Shown: positions 58,620 to 64,000 of the stretch, piece after piece | Layout of the letters: each line of letters begins with the position of its first letter | How positions within the stretch are numbered: position 1 is the first letter of the stretch | DNA from: JACCZX01 sp963729165 | GTDB taxonomy: Bacteria > Pseudomonadota > Gammaproteobacteria > Burkholderiales > Burkholderiaceae_F | Length of the DNA stretch: 64,000 nucleotides | Direction of reading: 5' to 3' | NCBI GenBank assembly: GCA_963729165.1 | Contig: CAVSMM010000015.1 | Location: 248,001-312,000, forward strand | Program-made: the position numbers and the translations under genes | Notes under the pieces: model-generated | Told to the model about the DNA's origin: nothing | Database searches by the model: none | What the model saw: the letters and a program-made list of their open reading frames with translations, nothing else

Positions 58620-61600
58620 ATGGCTGAAAAACACGATCCAAATCAGTTGGTGGGCGCCGCTCCCGACATCGCACCGCTGGCCTGGGTCATCGATGAAATT
58701 CGCAATTCATTGACCGAGGCGGTCAATGGTCTGAAGGGGTTCGTCGCCAACAAGCAGGACGTCGATCAGATACGCAACGCGCGCAATCAGATCCATCAGG
58801 CCAACGGCGCGTTGCAGTTGCTTGACCTGCGCGGCGTCGCGCTGGTGACCGAGGCCATCGAACATCTGACGCGCCGCTTCGAGACCGATCCGAAGGAGTG
58901 TTCGCCGGCGCCGATCCGCACGATCGAAACTGCGCTGTCGGCGGTGATGGCGTATTTGGAAGGCCTGTTATCCGGGCGGCCGAATCAGCCGATCAAGCTG
59001 TATCCGTACTACCGCGATGTATTGCTGTTGAACCAGGCGAGCCGTGTTCATCCTGCAGACCTGGTATTTCCGGACTTGTCGCGGCGGCCGGCGTTCCATC
59101 AGATCGAAGCGCGTAACTTCACACCGCGTCAGTTGCGCGATCGGCGCGCGCGATTCGAGTTGGGCCTGCTCGGCTTTCTGCGCAACTCGGACGACGCTGC
59201 GCCACGCAAACGGATGCGCGAGGCGCTGTCCGATCTCGAACACATGCCGCAGCGTGGGCTGGCGCGCAGTTTCTGGTGGATCGCGCGCGGACTGTTGGAA
59301 GCGCTCGAAGCGGGCGCAGTTGCTGTCGATGTCGATCTGAAGCGCGTGCTCGCGCGGCTCAATTTGCAACTGCGGCGCATGATCGAAGGCGGCGGCGCTG
59401 TGGCCGAGCGCCTGATGGTCGATACGCTGTATTACGTCGGGCGCGCTGAGGGTTCACTGCCGCGCGTGGCCGAGGTCAAGCGTCTGTATGGGCTCGATGC
59501 GCTGATTCCGGTCGATTTCGAGCGCGCGAGCCTGACTGCGCTTGACGCCGACGCGTTACGTGCGCTGAAGGAAGCGTTAGTACAGGCGAAACAGCTGTGG
59601 GGCCAGGTCGTTGCGGGCGCCGGCGACACGTCAAAGTTCGAGCACGAAATCCTGCTCGCGCGGGAAACATCGCACAAGCTGCACGCGCGGCCTTTGGTCG
59701 CGACGATCGAGGCGATAGGCCGAGTGACAAAAGAGTTTCCCAAGCTCGCGCCGAATGTGCGCGAAGTCGTGGGGCTCGAAGTTGCCTCGGCTCTGCTGTT
59801 TCTAGATCTCGGCGTTGATGAGCTGCCGCAGATCGAATCCGAATACGAGGGGCGTGCGCTGCAGGTGATCGACCGGCTCGCGAAGGCGCGCAACGGTCAG
59901 GCGCTGCCGCAAGCGGGCCCGTGGATGTCCGAGCTGGCGCGCCGTGCGCAGGATCGCTTGACGATGGGCACCGTGGTGGCGGAAACGCAGGCCACGTTAC
60001 GCGATATCGAACAGCGGCTCGACCGCTTCTTCCGCAACCCGCTCGAGCGCACCGATCTGCCGGCGACGACTGCGATGTTCGACCAGGTGTGCGGTGTGTT
60101 GTCATTGCTCGGCTACGACGAGCCCGTTGCAGCCTTGCGCAACGTGCAGGCATCGATCGCGCGCTTTTCGGACGCCACCGTCGCACCCGAACCTGATGCA
60201 TTCGGCCGCATCGCGCAGAACCTCGGTGCGATCGGCTTCTTCGTCGAAAGCGTCGGCCAGGATGCGGACCGCCCGCGCGGCATGTTCCGCTACGACCCTG
60301 CCACCGGGATCTTTAGTGCCGATCTCGGCCAGTTGCAGGGGACCGATACCGTCACTGCGCCGGCGGATGACGATTTCATTGCGCCGCGAACGGTCGACAT
60401 TCGCTTGCCCTCCAGACGTGGCGATAACGTCGAGTCGGCGGCGCTGAAGACACTCGGAGCGGCGCATGCTCAAGCAACGAGGCTGCTGCTGGTCGCCGGG
60501 GACGCGCGCGCGATCGAAGAGCTCGAGCGCTTGTTGCCGACACTTGCCAACGAAGCGGACTTGCTCGACAACGACTCACTGAAGCAAAACGCGGCGCGTG
60601 CGTCGCAGCTATTGGAGCAGTTGAAAGAAACGCACCGGCGCGAAGACGCCGCCGAGCTCGAACAGCTGCTGGCGCCCGCGCGTGCGCCCGAAACACCGAA
60701 GCCAACAGCACCGATGCCGGTTTCCGAAGCCGCGGCCGACAATGAACTGCGTCAGATTTTTGTCGAGGAAGCGCGCGACGTGCTCGACAGCATCAGCGAA
60801 CAGCTCGAGATGCTGCGTACGACGCGCGACGATCAGGCAACTCTGACGACGGTCCGCCGCGCTTTTCACACGCTCAAAGGCTCGAGCCGCATGGTCGGCT
60901 TCAAGACGGTGGGCGAAGGAGCATGGGCTGTCGAGCAGTGTTTCAACCTGTGGCTCGCTCAGGAGCGCGCCGCAAGCGACGATCTGCTTGATTTAGCAGA
61001 GGGCGCACAGCGCGTGATCCGCGACTGGATCGGCCAGATTGCCCGCAATCCCGCGGCGGAGCCCGACCCGATACCTTTGGTGCGTTCGGCGCAGGCCGTG
61101 CGCGAGGGCGGTGTATTCGAATACGCCCACGCATTGCCGGGGAGTCCAGTCGTCCCAAAGTCTGACGGCAGCGCGCCGGCAGTGGTCATTGACGCGCTGC
61201 CTGCAAAAGACGACACCGAAGAGATTGAACTGACGCTCGCCGACGTGAGCTTTGACGAAGTGCCGAGCGTCTCGACAGGCTGACGAAGCTGCGCCTGAAG
61301 AGTCGTTGACCGAGGCGCCTGCCGCTGTGCAAGCGCCTGCAAGCCCGCGCGCGACCGACGAATCGGGTAGCGAGGACATCAAGAGAATTGGGCCGCTCGA
61401 AATCAGTCACGGGCTGTACTCGATCTTCCTGACCGAGGCCGACGAATGCATTCGCGTACTCGCCAACGATATCGCCGAGTGGCGCTATGAGCCGACGCGC
61501 AGCGTCACGCCGAACATCATGCGACGCGCCCACTCGCTGTCGGGAATTTCGAAGACGGTCGGTTTGGCGCCGGTGGTGTCGATCGCGGAGCCGCTGGATG

Positions 61601-64000
61601 ATTTAATGCGCACGCTGACGATGCACAGTCCGCGCCACATGGCGTTGACGCCCGCCCAATTCGACACGCTGGAGCGTGTTACCGACCGTGTGCGCGGAAT
61701 GCTGCACCAGTTTGCGGCGGGCATTTATCCCGACGAGGCGCCGCTCGACGCGGGCGCACTGCAGGATCTGATGTCGGTCGTGCGCGCCCACAGCGCATTG
61801 CACGACGATGCGCACGCCGGCTCCGCACTGCATCTGGTGCAAACGGATACGTCGTTGGACGAAGAGGTGCTCGAGCCGGCTACGTTCGAGATTGTCGAGG
61901 CTGCGGCGATTCCCGAAGACATCGAGGCAGCGGTGCCGGAGCCCGCGCAAAGTGACGAAGTCAACGCAAGGCCTGCCGACGAAAGTGGCAAGACGTTTAT
62001 CGAGCGCAGGGCCGTCGCAAGAGACGACACGGACGCCGACGAAAAAGAGTCGGGTGCCGAACCCGAAGCGGAACAGCCTGCCGCCTCACGTTTGCGCGAT
62101 GAGCTCGACGCTGAGTTGCTGGAGGTTTTCCTGACCGAAGCCGCCGAGCTGCTTCCTTCGGTCGCCACCAACCTGCGCGGGCTTGCGAGCAATCCCAACG
62201 ACGGCGAATTCGCGCGCGACCTGATGCGCAAGCTGCATACGGTCAAGGGAAGTGCGAGGATGGCGGGGGCGATGCGCCTGGGTGAAGCCGTGCACGAGAT
62301 GGAGACGAGGATTGAAGCGGCGATGCAGCTGGCCGACATTCCGCCGGTCATCATCGACGATCTGCACTCTGAATACGACCATGCAATGGCGCTGTACGAC
62401 GAGCTGCAGAATCCTGCGGCGGCGAGCGCGCAGCCAACGGTTGCGGCGTCCGCTGCATCAACAGCGAGTGCGGACGAGCCTCATCGTGCGCCGGTGATCG
62501 ATATCGCGGCAGCGCGCGCAGATAGCAAAGCCGATGCACGTGGCGAGCCGCAAAAGTCGGCGGTTGTTACTCCGCTTTCCGCCATCGGTGGTGAAGTCAG
62601 TGCCACGATGACGGCTGCAGCGCCCGGAGCGCAGCAGGCCGCGACGTTCATTCGCGTGCGCTCCGACGTGCTCGACAAGCTCGTCGATCAGGCGGGCGAA
62701 GTCTCGATCGCGCGCTCGAAGCTCGAGAACGAGGTTGGCACGATCAAAGGCTCGTTGACCGACTTGACCGAGAACATTTCCAGGCTTCGCGCGCAGCTGC
62801 GCGAAGTAGAGATCCAGGCCGACGCGCAGATCCAGGCACGTGGCGACAAGCTATCGCGCGAATCGGCGGATTTCGATCCGCTCGAATTCGATCGCTACAC
62901 GCGCCTGCAGGAACTGACACGCATGCTCGCCGAGTCGGTCGAAGACGTCGCGATGGTCCAGAGCAACATGTTGAAAGGGCTGCAGAGCGCGGACACCGAT
63001 CTGACTTCGCAGTCGCGCCTGACGCGTGATCTGCAACAGCAGCTGATGCGCGTGCGGCTGGTGCCGTTTTCCAACGTGTCGGAGCGTTTGTATCGCGTTG
63101 CGCGGCAGGTTGCGAAAGAGCTCGACAAGCGCGTCAACCTCGATATTCGCGGCGCTGCGACCGAACTTGACCGTGGCGTGCTTGAAAAAATGGCCGGGCC
63201 GTTTGAGCACCTGATTCGCAATGCGATCGTGCACGGCTTGGAAGTACCCGCCGAGCGCCGCGCCGCTGGCAAGCCCGAGACGGGCGAGCTCACGCTCGAC
63301 GTGCGGCAGGAAGGCAACGAGATTATTGTCGTCATCAACGACGACGGCGGTGGACTGCATCTGGACCGAATTCAGGCGCGCGCCGTCGAGCGCGAGCTGA
63401 TCACGCCCGATCAGATACTGAGCGACCGTGAGTTGATGGAGCTGATTTTCCAGCCGGGGTTCACGACGGCGACCGAAGTGACCGAGCTGGCGGGCCGTGG
63501 GGTCGGCATGGACGTCGTGCGCGCCGAGCTGGCGTCATTCGGCGGACGCATTTCGATCTCGAGCGAAAGCGGGCGCGGGACGCGCTTCACGCTTTATCTT
63601 GCCGATGACGTTGGCGGTCGCGCAGGTGGTGCTGGTCGGCATTGGCGGGCGGCGCTACGCGATTCCGGCCGGCATGGTCGAGCAGGTGCGTCGCTATCGG
63701 CCCGCGGTTCTGCTCGCTGCGCTCACCGATGGAATCATCGAAATTCCGCCGGTCGGCACGATCGTCCTGCGGCCGTTGACTCAGTTGCTCGGCGAAGAAA
63801 CGACGCCACATCTGGCGCGGCAAACACCAGTCGTGCTGCTGCGCTCGGGCGATGACCGACTCGCGATTGCGGTCGACGAGGTGTCGAGCAATCAGGAAGT
63901 CGTGGTCAAGAACGTCGGCGTGCAGGTCGCGCGGATGGCCGGCATCCTGGGTGCAACGATTCTCGGTAACGGCGAAATCGTGTTGATCATCAACCCGGTG
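58620..64000 (+). CDS. chpA: Chemosensory hybrid histidine kinase ChpA/PilL (5' part; cut by window end; two frame breaks)
   Basis: Large CheA-like kinase phosphorylating PilG and PilH. Starts MAEKHDPNQLVGAAPDIAPL at 58620. Hpt domains seen: a degenerate N-terminal one (QIHQANGALQLLDL), FHTLKGSSRMVG about residue 747, RAHSLSGISKTVG about 970 and LHTVKGSARMAG about 1203. Then the dimerisation domain (RSDVLDKLVDQAGEVSIARSKLE), the ATPase N box (FEHLIRNAIVHGLEVPAERRA) and G boxes (DDGGGL, AGRGVGMDVV), then a CheW-like domain (IPAGMVEQVRRYRPAV...) to the edge. Frame changes near 61270 and 63605. The receiver domain and stop lie beyond the window. Confidence 0.92.

Overview
The window is chromosomal DNA of a high-GC betaproteobacterium, most likely of the order Burkholderiales. 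The evidence is two Burkholderia-type trimeric porins, a Bug-family (TctC) binding protein, the block coq7 - osmC - rplM - rpsI - DUF6776 - bactofilin - erpA - anmK - M23 peptidase - tyrS, and a PilGHIJ-ChpA chemosensory cluster next to rubredoxin, thiE and hemL. No rRNA, tRNA, prophage, intact insertion sequence or CRISPR array was seen. About 23 of the roughly 57 genes have a broken reading frame as written, including genes that cannot be lost (rpsI, groEL, pyrF). The breaks cluster in 0-22 kb and 39-50 kb, while 22.8-38.9 kb is almost clean. I read most of them as assembly or sequencing indels, not real pseudogenes, and list them as CDS with the breaks stated.

Layout. 0-5.5 kb: aldehyde dehydrogenase and acetolactate-synthase-like enzyme (minus), a phospholipase-D-family lipoprotein and a SYLF-domain protein. 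6-8.7 kb: a patatin/POTRA/beta-barrel (type Vd autotransporter-like) protein and a small surface-antigen-like protein. 8.7-14.4 kb: TctC binding protein with an aryl-CoA ligase (minus), then glpK-glpD for glycerol use. 14.4-17.3 kb: two porins. 17.4-25.7 kb: ubiquinone hydroxylase coq7, OsmC, ribosomal proteins L13 and S9, DUF6776, bactofilin, erpA, anmK, an M23 peptidase and tyrS. 25.7-26.2 kb: a large non-coding inverted repeat. 26.2-28.6 kb: fatty acid desaturase, a YbhB-like protein and a histidine phosphatase.

28.6-36.9 kb is a long plus-strand run: ZTP riboswitch - glyA - nrdR - hsp20 (heat-shock promoter) - ribD - inverted-repeat element - riboflavin synthase - ribBA - ribH - nusB - thiL - pncC. 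It joins one-carbon, riboflavin and thiamine cofactor metabolism. 36.9-45 kb holds a fluoroacetate-dehalogenase-like hydrolase, a TPR protein, a CorC/CNNM protein, pyrF, an EamA transporter, an M48 protease and a DUF898 membrane protein. 45-47.1 kb is groES-groEL with a CIRCE operator. 47.3-48 kb is a stand-alone gene whose product resembles the CRISPR RNA endonuclease Cas6e. 48.1-54.3 kb: dacB, then thiE-hemL-dsbD-redoxin on the minus strand. 54.5 kb to the end: rubredoxin and pilG-pilH-pilI-pilJ-chpA, the twitching-motility chemosensory system, cut by the window edge.

The strongest leads are the orphan Cas6e-like gene, the TA-flanked hairpin element that forms the ribD stop and abuts the riboflavin synthase start, the 416-bp inverted repeat after tyrS, and the dehalogenase candidate with a full set of active-site residues.
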